From Tillus elongatus (taxonomy: Eukaryota > Arthropoda > Insecta > Coleoptera > Cleridae): a DNA stretch of 64,000 bases. The notes under the pieces were generated by a model. It saw nothing but the letters and a program-made list of their open reading frames with translations, searched no databases and was not told the DNA's origin. The stretch is taken from NCBI GenBank assembly GCA_964006375.1, contig OZ023269.1, positions 6,766,426 to 6,830,425 on the forward strand, read 5' to 3'. A program made the translations under genes and the position numbers. Shown here one piece after another: positions 24,244-35,600 of this stretch. The number at the start of each line of letters is the position of its first letter. The stretch's first letter is position 1.

Positions 24244-25351
24244 AAATTTCGGGACGCAGCAAGTGCGTTATGGTAGTTAATTTTCATAAATTAGTTTTTA
24301 ATAGCAAATATGTGTGTTTTTTTTTTAAGAAAGCAGGCATGAAATTTGGTTACCAGTATAATCTATATAGTAAAAACAATGTGCCATGTTTCATCAAAAT
24401 AACATTATTGTTTGAAAATGTACAAAAATTTCCGAAAGTTAACTTAAAGTGTTCACGAAAAAACTCGTTTTTTGGTCAACCTTATAGGTTAATAGCAAAT
24501 TGAGCTATTTAAATATGAAGCATTTGATCAAAATTCGCTACCATAACGCAGAATTTTTTTTCTGACACACATGCATTATATTTCGATGGAAAATGCAAAT
24601 ATGCAATAACACAAGGCGTGTTTGATTAAAAAAAAAGGAAAAGAAAATTTGTATCATCAACGACTTATGGGTCAGCCTGTGATTGTAAAAATATATTTTT
24701 AAGATGTAGCTCAAGACACCCTATAATTAATATATACAATTTTTTTTCATATCTTGTATAATAACGGATATATTGAGCTTTATTGATTTTTTACGAAAAT
24801 TCGACAAAAGTTATATACCATTAAACGATAAACTCTATAACTAAGACTACTGCCAAAGCAGCAGAGAAAGGTCTATTTGAAATGAATTTTCTCGAAATAT
24901 TTTAGTAAAATGAAGGACAATGACGGTTGAAACTAAGACTTCAGGGTTTGTAAAACATTCTTCTTCAGACATTTTCTTTCCATAGCCCGTATTAGATTCA
25001 AGTTATTTGCCTAAATGTTGCCAATTTTGACATTTTAAATCGCCACTTTGACGTTTTGAGGAAAACCCCAATTTATTTTTCTTTAAATGCCTATAACTTT
25101 TTTGTCTTTTGACCTACAGAGCTAAATTTTGGTAGGTAACTTACGTATAAGGACATAATTGTGCAAAATTTGGTTGCCCTTACTTTGTTAATTCCGGAGA
25201 TATAAATTTTTTTCGAAAGAAAACACAAAATTTTCCGGGAAAACCTGGGCCGATTTTCCTGGCTAACGAACTTATCCAAGCCATCTGCAAAAGGAAGGTA
25301 TTCGTCAAATTTAATCAAAATCGGCCTATTATTTTTTGAGTTATCGGTGTG

Positions 25352-25382
<31 letters not shown>

Positions 25383-25425
25383 AACATATAAAAATTGAAA
25401 ATGACCCCAGATATGTGAATTTACC
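24244..25425 (+). repeat. modular (TA)n repeat, near full-length plus copy
   Basis: Starts GGGACGCAGCAAGTGCGTTA; A, B (CAACGACTTATGGGTCAGCC), C, D (TTCCTGGCTAACGAACTTAT), a short (TA)n (25,356-25,382) and a truncated block E. The TA tract here is only about 27 bp, against 80-160 bp in sister copies. Confidence 0.85.
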
Positions 25426-25790
25426 ATTAAAGTTTAAAATGAAAACAGAGTTCCCTTTTTAGACATTTTACTAATTAAAAATTCAGAAAATAATTTTTTT
25501 TTTTGATACATATATTAAACCTACTAGTTCTGGCACATACATGTCAACATGAAAAAACTAAAATTAATTTAATACTTGGGTTAAAAAGTAGAATCTCAAA
25601 AATAAGTCACCCAGATCTTAAAGAAAAACTTTGCAAAAATGAAAAATCTTTTAGAAAATTCATGTCCTGAAAAATTAATCAGTAAGTTACTTTTCCCTAC
25701 TACAACAAAAAAGTAATCAGTAAATTGCTTTTCCTTACCAAAACAAATAATAAAACAATTAAAATAACTCAAAAACGATGAACGCTATAC
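25426..25790. other. spacer, nothing recognised
   Basis: No feature supported. Confidence 0.5.
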
Positions 25791-25792
25791 AT

Positions 25793-26262
25793 TTTTATTT
25801 CCTCGCAAGCATGCATTACAATTCGATGGAAAATGCAATAAGATAAGGAGTGTTTGATGACGCTAATTTTGTTAGCGAAACGATCGCCAGGTAAAAAACT
25901 GTATTAATTGTTTTCTTTCAATACAACTTTCTATTCCTTTGGTATATAGTATACTTTTTATAATATAAACCTACTATTGTGTGAATGGTATATTGCCGTA
26001 GCCAAACCTTCTTTAGATAAAAAACAATAAATAAAACCTGCATACCATATTTCCGGAGATACAAAAATTTCCCGAAAGAAAATCCAAAGAAAAACTGATC
26101 CGATTTTCCTGGCTAGCGAACTTTCCAGGCCATTTGCAAAAGGAACGCACACTATCTAAATTTTATCAAAATCGGCCTATTACGAGTATTTTATGAGTAT
26201 CGATGTGATATAGGTATAGATATGTATATAAAAATTCAAAAGTCGCAATCTCCTCCTAGTTA

Positions 26263-26322
<60 letters not shown>
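25793..26322 (+). repeat. modular repeat fragments around a Penelope-type motif
   Basis: A piece of block B (25,793-25,853) is replaced at 25,854 by a Penelope-like hammerhead-type motif (to 25,892). A degraded block D (TTTCCTGGCTAGCGAACTTT), a trace of block E and (TA)n (26,266-26,322) follow. Confidence 0.65.
25854..25892 (+). ncRNA. hammerhead-like motif (family 1), degraded copy
   Basis: TTGATGA (consensus CTGATGA with the first C lost), hairpin CGCTAA/TTAGCG, GAAA, then ACGATCGC. Probably inactive; see the copy at 47,191. Confidence 0.4.
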
Positions 26323-26327
<5 letters not shown>

Positions 26328-26403
26328 TACAAATAAATAACAAACAATTAAAAAAAAATAGAGCGAGAAATGCAACTGGTGAAAATTATAACGAGAAAAG
26401 TCA

Positions 26404-26634
26404 CCAAAGCTGAAAAAGAATAAATATTAAGTAAAATAAAAAAAATACCTCCTGCTAAAAAAAAAATTAATAATTAGTCAAAAACACAGAGATACATTAG
26501 AAAATAAATATCTACACAAATATACACAATGTGGAAACGACTTATCAATGCTGTAAGAAAGAAAATTGTTTGTTATACATAAACAAAACAGAAAACACAT
26601 AAATGTTATGAAAAATCAATATTACCGAAAATCA
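26404..26634. repeat. 230-bp direct repeat, copy 1
   Basis: About 90% similar by eye to 30,957-31,182 in the same orientation (shared CAAAAACACAGAGATACATT, ACACAATGTGGAAACGACTT). On the minus strand both copies contain paired splice-like sites (TTTTTTAG, six bases, GTA; then TTCTTTTTCAG). Confidence 0.75.
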
Positions 26635-26639
26635 GACGT

Positions 26640-27050
26640 TAAAGAAATAAAATACAAAAAATATCTTGCATTGAAAGACACTGGAACCGTATAGAAATTT
26701 CACAAAAGTAAAGAAAGAAAACTTCTTTATGGTGCTTAGATTTGTTTACAGTGCGAGCTTCTAATTTAAAATAAATTCAGTTATTCAAATACAGCTGTTT
26801 TCTAAAAACGCTCGTACTTGTCGATTAGTATATTAACTTTCAGTTTTTTTTTTTAAACTTTACAGTGGGTTCAAAATTTGAGATATGACGTCATCGATAA
26901 TTTTTTAAATGGTAAGTTTTTTCTTGAATAGTTTAAAGCATACGTCAAAATACACAAAACCACCAAATTTTAAATGTTTACTCCTTGCCATTCAAAAAAG
27001 AAATAGGTATTATTATTTTCAAGACAAAAATAAAAACAAAATTCATCTAC
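26640..27050. other. spacer, nothing recognised
   Basis: No feature supported. Confidence 0.5.
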
Positions 27051-27054
27051 AAAA

Positions 27055-27402
27055 TTTATAATAATAACATAATCTGATCAGATAACGTTAAAATTTATTT
27101 AAAGGCTAAACATTAAAAAAAAAATCAGTCACCACTAAGATTTGAACCAGCGTTAGAAAATTATTTCCTAAGATAGTCGTCTTCACAACGACTCGGATAT
27201 AGAGAACATGACAACTGCAGTGTAATGCCGGGTATATTGCGACAATAATCACATAACGTCGTATGCTAATTTTTTACGGTCTTGAGTTATTTGTAGTAGA
27301 TAATGTCCGTTTAGTATTTCACAAATATTTTAATCAAGTGTAGGGGAGTAACACTTGAAACATAAATCTAGGACCTTGTTAAAGACATTTCATGCAATAT
27401 CT
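27055..27402 (-). mobile_element. tRNA-like SINE candidate (family 3), copy 2
   Basis: Shares CATAATCTGATCAGATAACG and GACCTTGTTAAAGACATTTC with 13,575-13,866. The minus strand holds CCGAGTCGTTGTGAAGACG and B-box-like GGTTCAAATCT (27,138-27,148), resembling a Leu/Ser-type tRNA with a long arm. Degenerate. Confidence 0.4.
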
Positions 27403-27421
27403 TCTACTCGTGTACTTTTTT

Positions 27422-28550
27422 TATTCTTTATTTCAACAACACACCACGGGGGCTCACAGCCTAAATACTATTGTACCTTCGGTGTCGACAAGGAGGAAAG
27501 AGGCAACTTGTTAATTCTGGACTTGAAGGTTTAGAGGTTCGTAGAAGAAGAAAAAACATGTGCCGGCAAGGAATTCCACAACTTGGAAGTCCTCGGGACA
27601 AAATAGCGGGCATAACAAGATGTTCTATGTCTGGTGACCTGGACAGTAAAAGGGTGCATTTGCTCTGTTCCCTTGGTAGATCTGTTGGGGACAGCAGGTG
27701 GAGGAACTATGAGAAGAAAGCTCCTCTGAGCAGTGCCCGTGCAGATATCTATAAAAGATAGAGAGAGGTCACCAACGGCACGTCGGTGGGCAAGGGATGG
27801 CAGCCGTTGGGTGAGGGTAGGGTCACCGATGACACGTATAGCTCTTTTCTGAATGGAGTCCAGGATAGCGAGTGTAGAAGCGACAGCGGCATCCCAGATA
27901 TGTGAGCAGTATTCGAGGTTTGGCCTTATTTGTAAAGTATATAAGGTATAGAGATTAGTTGGTGAGAAGTATTTGCGATCCCGGAAGAGGAAACCTAATT
28001 TCTTAGCATCCGCTTCTGCAATTGATGTGACATGTTGGTGCAAATTGAGATTTCGATCCACAGGAATACCAACAAGTGAAAAGGACCCATTATTTTGAAT
28101 AACTTGGTTGTTCATTGTGATAAGTCTAGTAGGGCTGGTGTATCTCTTATGAGATAGAAAGCAAGACTGGGATTTGGTGGAGTTGAATTGTACAAGATTT
28201 CTACTTCCCCAGTCTAATATTTTTTAGAGATCCACAGAGACAGCACCCTCCATGAGTCTGCGATCCTTATATAATTGGGCTAAAGAGACAGGCTTACAAT
28301 ATTGTATATTTAAGTGGAGGATGCTGTCATCCGCGTAACTGTGAACTGGGTTGGATGTGCTAGAGAGGAGGATATTGATGTGGAGAAGAAACAAAGTAGG
28401 GGTTAAAGCTGAACCTTGAGGGACTCCTGCATTAATTGGATACAGTTTAGAAGAATGGCCATCCACGACAACATAAATGTTCCGGTTGGTGAGGAAATTT
28501 GCTATCCAGGTACAGGGTTTTGGTGTTAGACCATAGGCCGGAAGTTTATT
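27422..28550 (-). pseudogene. 5'-truncated, frameshifted LINE (CR1/L2/Daphne-like)
   Basis: Same family as 9,728-11,185. The minus strand encodes NAGVPQGSALTPTLFLLHIN and SYADDSILHLN (about 28,330-28,430), then RNLNLHQHVTSIAEADAKKL, TLQIRPNLEYCSHIWDAAVA and the C-terminal tail, in two frames. The 3' end is TTGAAATAAAGAATAAAA-like at 27,422. The catalytic YADD box survives, but the endonuclease is missing and the frame is broken. It lies in Hand intron 1, antisense to the gene. Confidence 0.85.
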
Positions 28551-28574
28551 GCATCAATCCGGAATATTTGTTTA

Positions 28575-29046
28575 AAAATTACTAATATTGACGTTTAAAA
28601 TCACCACTTTGACATTTTTAAAAGTAAAACTATAAGATTTTCAAAGTATTTTTTCTTGTCCCTATATTTGTACGTAATATTCAACAGATTTATATCTTCT
28701 CTGACTTTCAGCGCACCAACTTTTTTTTATGAAATGCTTATAACTTTTTTTTTCAACTTTATATTTAAATTTTGGCGTATGGTATAGGTACTATTTATAA
28801 TATAAACGTGTGTACCAAATTTGGTTACCGTAGCTTTGTTATTTTCAGCGATACAAAAATTTTCTAAAACAAAATTCAATTTCAAATTCTTCTGGAAAAA
28901 CTACTCCGATTTTCGTGGATAACCAACCTATCCAAGCCATTTACAAAAGAAAGGTACTCACCAAAGTGAAACTGACCCAGAATATTATGGGTTCATCTCA
29001 CACCAACAAAAATTAGCAAATTTTTTCTATGAAAATTCTCTAAAAA
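28575..29046 (+). repeat. modular repeat blocks D-E without (TA)n
   Basis: Block D (TTCGTGGATAACCAACCTAT, ACAAAAGAAAGGTACTCACC) passes directly into block E (TGAAACTGACCCAGAATATT), with the TA tract and its flanks deleted; hairpin GCAAATTTTTT...GAAAATT. Confidence 0.7.
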
Positions 29047-29750
29047 AAAGAGACAAATAAAAAAATTAATAAACCACTTTTACCAACGAAAATTGCAAAA
29101 AAAATGCATTTGAAAGAAGAAAATAATGTTACATGTACTCCTATCTATTTTATGACGATTGAGAGATAAATGTAAATATATTTTGATCATATTTATATTT
29201 TAACTAAACGAAAGCTATTAGGTATGTACGATTATAGTTACTCAGGGCTCGTGCAATCTAATGAGCTCATTACGTTGTTGGTTCTAATTAATAAATGTAA
29301 AAGTGTGGGGCTTTTAAAACACTTAGGAAAAGTTAAACATTTATACATAGGTGCATCCTATCTATCTTATCTCACAGAGCAGTTCAATTATCATGTTTAA
29401 GAAATTCAGAAAAACTACCCAGAAACACAATTAAATATATTTTTAGAATTTCTAAATAGAACAAAAACTGGGGGGACAAGTAGGTAATACATCTCGTGCA
29501 TAAACCTGTACACTAAAGCTCAAAATTTGGTATGTAACATATAATAAATATTTATTCAAGTTATAAATATTGTTTGAGTTTGGGTATCCAAAACAAACCA
29601 AAAATGTAAATAAACTTACAAAGAATATTTTTATGTAGCAAAGTAAACAAGATTTAAAGTAAATAATTATTATTTAAATGAGCTAATTAAAAGTTACTTT
29701 AGTTTAAAACGTCGAAATCTAATAGCGACAATTATAATATGACGTATATT
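29047..29750. other. Hand intron 1, nothing recognised
   Basis: A+T-rich, no supported feature. Confidence 0.5.
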
Positions 29751-29859
29751 TTTTGGATTTAATAAAATATGAACCACTCAAAAAAGCTAACGTTTTCAGA
29801 TTTAGTATATGTTACACTCCAGCGAGGACCACGAGGAGGTATTTGAGCACCGTCGCCAC
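29751..29859 (-). other. candidate terminal exon of an antisense transcript
   Basis: Minus strand: acceptor TTTTTTTTCAG, then GTGGCGACGG and an open frame GGDGAQIPPRGPRWSV running to a stop, with ATTAAA near the end as a possible poly(A) signal. It joins in frame to the candidate exon at 31,588-31,652. I do not recognise the peptide. Chance splice-like sites are a real alternative. Confidence 0.3.
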
Positions 29860-30149
29860 CTGAAAAAAAATTACGTGTTAGCAAACATTCAAACAATAAC
29901 GATTAAGATAAAACATAATATAGTTTAAAATTTATCATATAAAATCGCAGGTACAATAACACATGCATATATACAATTAAATTATACTATTATAATGCAT
30001 AAATGGATTTCGAATGCTAAATGGCTTCCGGGTTGACCTGACGAGGTTGAAAAACCTGAAAAAGCATTAGCTTCCCCAAAAAAAAAAACAGTTAAATTAT
30101 GTCGGAAATACAAAAATTATATTATCCCTGTAAAGAAAATTCCTAGTAA

Positions 30150-30925
30150 TTTTGCATATTATCTCACGGCCAGCTTTGTGAAAATGTTTTCACAAACATA
30201 CTTAGAACCACCCCTGTATGTATAAACTACAAGACAAATGTTGTGGTTTCAACCCACAAGAATGTTAGGGGCTCGAAGCCAATAGGATTACTGGGCGAGG
30301 AAGAAAATTAAAAGGTAATGTTCGTAAATACAAAATGTGAAACAAGCCGCTTATAGAATCCCAAAGAAAGAAAACTACCATAAATACCGCCCTCCCTGTC
30401 TCACCACCTCTAACCCTCACCGAAGGATCTCCGATCTCTCAATGAAAAAGCTGGCGTAGAGGAAAACTACATCGCAATGCACCCGTGCAGAAGTTCAGGG
30501 AAAGGAGAAAGGAGAAGCACCCTCTTAATCGCCCGCACCCCCGACGAAGAATCTTAGTCACCCCCGCGCCTAACCCTCATTCTTCTTAGAAATCTTTCCC
30601 ATGACTTCTGTGGGGTGTAATGTAATGTGAGTTTCCCTCTCCTAACTTTTTTTTTCGTGGAGAAACTGGAAATGAGTTAGGGCGTCGTGGGAGGGGGAGG
30701 GCGGTTGATAAGGGTTTATTTATTCTCTTGGGCTTCGACAAGCGATGTTTCCACATTTTTCATTTATGTATATCTTCTTCTCTATTCGCTCCGGGTCCCA
30801 TAGCCTTCTTAGGGGTTGAAACCACAACATTTCTTTCGTGGTTTATGCATAGGGTGGTTTTACGCATGTGTATTTAATTATTTTCCAGAAATCTGTCCGG
30901 GAGATAATTAGCAAAATTGGTTAGT
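30150..30925. mobile_element. foldback / long-TIR MITE
   Basis: The two ends are imperfect inverted copies of each other for about 140 bp: left AATGTTGTGGTTTCAACCC (near 30,238) against right GGGTTGAAACCACAACATT (near 30,814). Outside these, CACCCCTGTATGTATAAAC matches inverted GGTTTATGCATAGGGTG, and ATTATCTCACGG matches inverted CCGGGAGATAAT. The middle has no transposase frame. It lies in Hand intron 1. Superfamily unknown. Confidence 0.7.
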
Positions 30926-30956
30926 AAACTCAACAAAATAAACTATTAAAATTAAA

Positions 30957-31182
30957 AGCTGAAAAAGAATAAATATTAAGTAAAATAAAAAAATTACCTC
31001 TAGCTAAAAAAGAAATTAAAAATTAGTCAAAAACACAGAGATACATTAAAAAATAAATATCTACACAAATATACACAATGTGGAAACGACTTACCAATGC
31101 TGAAAGAAAATGAATTGTCTGTTACACATAAACAAAATAGAAAACACATAAATGTTATAAAAAATGAATATTACCGAAAATG
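30957..31182. repeat. 230-bp direct repeat, copy 2
   Basis: Partner of 26,404-26,634. The minus strand again reads TTTTTTAG, CTAGAG, GTAATT and TTCTTTTTCAG, so the splice-like spacing is kept although the six-base insert differs (CAGGAG in copy 1). Confidence 0.75.
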
Positions 31183-31585
31183 AATATTGAAGAGTCCTCA
31201 AACATTCAGCGATGTATTACCTGTGCTCATTATTAAACAAAACCAAAACCATATTTTTACCAATAGATTATTATCTGTTATACCACTGTCATTGGATAAA
31301 ATACAATTTACTCTTCTCTTTAACATCTAAAACAGAAAAGCCAATATTAAATTCCAATATGTCACGTTTATTATAACACCAAACGTATACTTAATATTTA
31401 CCTGACTTATTGTTCAACTTTGCACAAAAAACACTATAGATAACTTTTAAACACATTAGCACAACGCAAACCGAATTCGGAAAAATATGTGAAACGATAA
31501 ATCAGCGCTTTAGAGATTACATTAGTAACAGATTCTTCGGTTTGGCGCATTTTCCGCAAAAAAATAAAATACAAGTAAGCCACCA
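31183..31585. other. Hand intron 1, nothing recognised
   Basis: No feature supported. Confidence 0.5.
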
Positions 31586-31587
31586 AC

Positions 31588-31652
31588 CTTGATTGACGCC
31601 CTTAAGGCTGGCTGTATCCCTCGACGCAGCTACAATCTCTTCAATACTTACT
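31588..31652 (-). other. candidate antisense exon (65 nt)
   Basis: Minus strand: acceptor TTTGTTTCAG at the high end and AATCAAG|GTTGGT donor at the low end. The open frame reads VSIEEIVAASRDTASLKGVN and splices in frame to the candidate exon ending at 29,859. It sits in one of the few non-repeat stretches of intron 1. Not recognised. Confidence 0.35.
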
Positions 31653-31789
31653 CTGAAACAAAGAAAAATACTTTTAAGCATAAAATATAGAAAGTAAAGC
31701 CACAATAAAAAAAACTACAAAACACTTTAATAACGTCAGTTTTATACACGTAAAAATGTCAAAAGCAAATTTATAAAAAGCCTGGACAT

Positions 31790-31922
31790 ATAAAAATTAA
31801 AACTGACCCCGGATATGGGTTCTAGGGGTCCTAGTTCGCGCTCATTTGTAAAAAGTTTTTCAAAATTCAAAAGTCGGGAATTCCCCATTAGTGAATTTTT
31901 TCTACGAAAATTCACTAAAACG
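31790..31922 (+). repeat. solo block E of modular repeat with intact hairpin
   Basis: AAACTGACCCCGGATATGGG through TAGTGAATTTTTTC...GAAAATTCACTA, a clean copy of the 3' end. Confidence 0.85.
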
Positions 31923-32053
31923 AGTAATTACCTAAAATCACTTAATAATATTGCATAACTGCAAAAAGATTAGTATGTACCAAGCCTGTGATTAATGCCT
32001 ATATATACACATACATGTTTTATCATTTGATAATTATTATTATGGATGACATG

Positions 32054-32055
<2 letters not shown>

Positions 32056-32140
<85 letters not shown>
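32056..32140. repeat. (TA)n tract, left of long-TIR MITE
   Basis: Probably the left half of a single (TA)n tract that was the landing site of the MITE; the right half is at 37,859-37,948. Confidence 0.85.
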
Positions 32141-32144
<4 letters not shown>

Positions 32145-32607
32145 GGTGTGCACATTAAAAAAACTTTCCACCTGAAAAACATACGGTATTAAAAAAAAGG
32201 AAAAAAAAAGCCGAGACACGTCGACTTTGTTTTCAAGACATGATGTCGTAGTTTTGGTGTCTTGGAATCTATTCCTTAGGCAAGGGGATAAAGTACCCTT
32301 AAACTGATATTTTGTCGTATTCTTTAATTCATAATTTTATTACCATATCCAGATCAACATTTATAAAGTAGTATGTTTTGGGCAGAATTAAGAAAGCTTT
32401 AACTTGAGGTGTCACTTAACATATGGTGCGATTCAAAATGTAAGTGTACTTTACACCCCTGCCTAAGGGGTAGGTTACAAAACACCAGAACATACGCCAT
32501 CATGTGTCTCCCTTTTTTTTTTTTTTTTTTGTTCCCTCAGGGCTCGTCCGCGGCCTTGCCGCCCCGATAGCACCGCAACCCTTGGTTGATTGTGCATACC
32601 CCTAGTC

Positions 32608-35600
32608 TTACTCCACCCATTCCAAAATCACTGTGCCTTGAACTAGTCTGCACAGCGATTGGTAGGGTGAAGTTTTATATTGCTCTGTCTCCGGTCTAGA
32701 GTGACCGTAGATCAGTTGTCTTTTCCGGTCCAGAGCTATACACTCGCACAAGATGTGCTGGGCTGATTCCTCCCCCTCGCCGCAGAGTCTGCATGCGAGG
32801 TCCCCTTCGAACCGCCCCATTTTATGTAGGTGTTTCTTGACGGCCATGTGTCCCGTCAAGAGACCTGTTGTGTTTCTGAGCTGTCCTCTGCTAAGGTTTA
32901 GCAGCTCCACAGCTCTCTTTGAACTGGGTCCGTCAATTATTGACTTCCCATGTCTGAGCCCTGGACAGTCCGCCCAGTACACCTTGTGTTGGTTTCTGAC
33001 CCAAGACTTAATGGCTCCCCTGGCAGTGCTCTTTGACACGCCCAGAGCCGGTTCTGGTCCCATAAATGGTTCTGCTGACCCCCTCTTTGCGAGACTGTCA
33101 GCTTCTTCATTGCCTTTGACCCCCGAGTGACCCGGCACCCAGATGAGGGTCACCTCATTCTGCCCAGCCAGGTCGCTCGTCTCGTCTCGGCACTCACTCA
33201 CCAGCCAGGAATTTACCCGTGGGCTACTTAGTGCCTTAAGGGCTGCCTGGCTGTCTGTGGCTATGAGGATCCGCTTGTTGGTGTAGCCCCTCCTCTTGTT
33301 CTCCCGCACACAGTGCAGGATGGCGTACATCTCGGCCTGAAACACCGTTGCATGGGCTCCGAGGGAAATACTGTGACTTACCCTCGGTCCTTCCGAGTAA
33401 ACACCTGCCCCCGTCCCACGCTCCCCGCCAGATCCGTCCGTAAACCAGACGAGCGCGTCCCGTGGTATGCCCGGTGTCTCCTCCCGCCATGCCCCGCGAT
33501 CAGGGATTTCCACTGTGAAGTTGTTTTCCCTGCACATTCGCGGGCTCGCGAAGTCTGACCTCATTTCAAGCATGGGTTCCTTCACGATCTCCTGAATTTT
33601 GCAGTGGCCCCTGAAGCCTGGGTTGATCTTCAGTCTACCATTGCAGGCTAGTCTGTATAGTCCTAGCCTGGCCTCTCCCATAATAACGAAGTGTAGGGGG
33701 GGTAGATCCAGCAACACCTCCATGGCGGCTGTTGGGGTTGAAGACATGGCCCCTGTGATGCCTAGGCAAGCCATCCTTTGGATCTTGCCTAGTTTTTGTT
33801 TGGCACTGGATTGTGTCACCTTAGGCCACCAGACCAGTGCCGCATATGTTAACGATGGTCTGACCACCCTTGTGTACAGCCAGTGGGCCATACTAGGTCT
33901 TAGTCCCCACGTTTTTCCATATAGCCGCCTAGTGACGGCTAAGGTCATGACTGCCTTACGCAGTATTTTTCCAATGTGACCATTCCAGGTTAGCTTAGAG
34001 TCCAATACGACCCCAAGATATTTTACCTCCCTGGCCATTGGAACGCTCCTACCGTATAGAGTGAGAGTTCTGTGGCTTTCACACTTCCTCCTCCTCGTAA
34101 ACGGCACGACGGTTGCTTTCTCGGGGCTCACCCCGAGCCCTTGATCAACCGTCCACCCTTCCACCACTTTCAGTGCAGTCTGCATACGCTCCCACACTGC
34201 CTGTGTGACCTTTCCTCGGACTATGATGACAATGTCGTCCGCATAGCCCTGTACCTCATACCCCCCTCCCGAGAGCCTCCCCAGCAGGCCGTCCACGACT
34301 AGACACCAGAGCAAGGGAGACAGAACGCTCCCCTGCGGACACCCCGCCGCGACCCCCGCCAGCAGAGTCCCTCCCGCGAGTGAGGTGAACACCGCCCTGT
34401 CCCTGAGCATGGAACCGATCCACCTGCAGCAGGTCTCCTCTATTCCACGCTCCCGGGCAGCTGCCAGAACCGATCCGAACGAGGTGTTGCTAAAGGCCCC
34501 CTCTATGTCTAGGAAGGCCCCCAGCGCCACCTCCTTGTTCTCCAGCGTATTCTCCAGTTTCAGCACCAGTTGGTGCAGTGCTGTTTCTGTTGAGAATCCT
34601 GCTCTGTATGCATATTGTCCGCAGTGTAGAGGATATGCTTCCAGTACACCGCCCCTAATGTGCCGGTCGAGCAGTTTTTCCACTGTTTTCAGCAAGAAGG
34701 ACATGAGACTTATTGGCCTCAGGGACTTTGCCTGGTCTGTTGGACGCCCAGGTTTAGGAATAAATACAACCCTGGCCAGTCTCCATGCCCTCGGAATGTA
34801 CCCCAGAGCCAGGCTGGCCCTCATAATGAGGGTAAGCACCGGCGCCAGTATATCTATCCCCTGTTGGAGCATGATGGGCATTATTCCATCAAATCCCGGC
34901 GATTTGTATGGCTTAAAGCTGTTAATGGCCCATCTGATTTTGCTCCAGGTAACCACCTCTTTAGCGACTGTCCAGTCTACTCTAGATGCCCGCCTATAAG
35001 GCGCCTCTATTTCTGAGTGTTCCCAGTCCGGAGGTGATTGGTTTATTATGTTACAGCCGGGGAAGTGCGTCTGGAGTAAAATTTCCATAGTTTCCTCCCC
35101 CGAGCTTGTAAAGCCTCCCGTGGGTGTTCTAAGGGAGCCTATGTTAGTCTGAGGGCCCTTAGACAGGATCTTGTGTAGTCGAGCACTCTCGGACGTGTTT
35201 TCCACTTCTTCGCAGTGCCTCCTCCACGACTCCTTCTTGGCGTCCCTCAGTCTTTTGTTATAGGTCGATAGGGCCTGTCTATATTCATCCCATGCTCCCG
35301 ACCTTTTGGCCGCGTTAAACAGCTTACGAACCTGCGTCCTCCTTTGCCTGAGGTCCTCGTTCCACCATGGGACGTTCCTGGTGGACACCCTCATTTTCAG
35401 GGGGCAGTTGGCGTTATAGGCCGAGGTAATTGCGTCTCGCAATTGGACTGCTGCAATCTCGAGGTCTATTGAATCCCTTATGGCCCTCTCAACCCCCCGC
35501 AGTTCCACAGCTAGGTCTGCCCTGTAGGCTTCCCAGTCCGCCTTGCGGGGGTCCCGGTACCATACCGTTTCTCTTTCGACTTTGGCGATTTCAAACCGGA

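Noticed and set aside
26404..31182. Segmental duplication of a larger region
   Set aside because: Similarity stops after about 230 bp on both sides.
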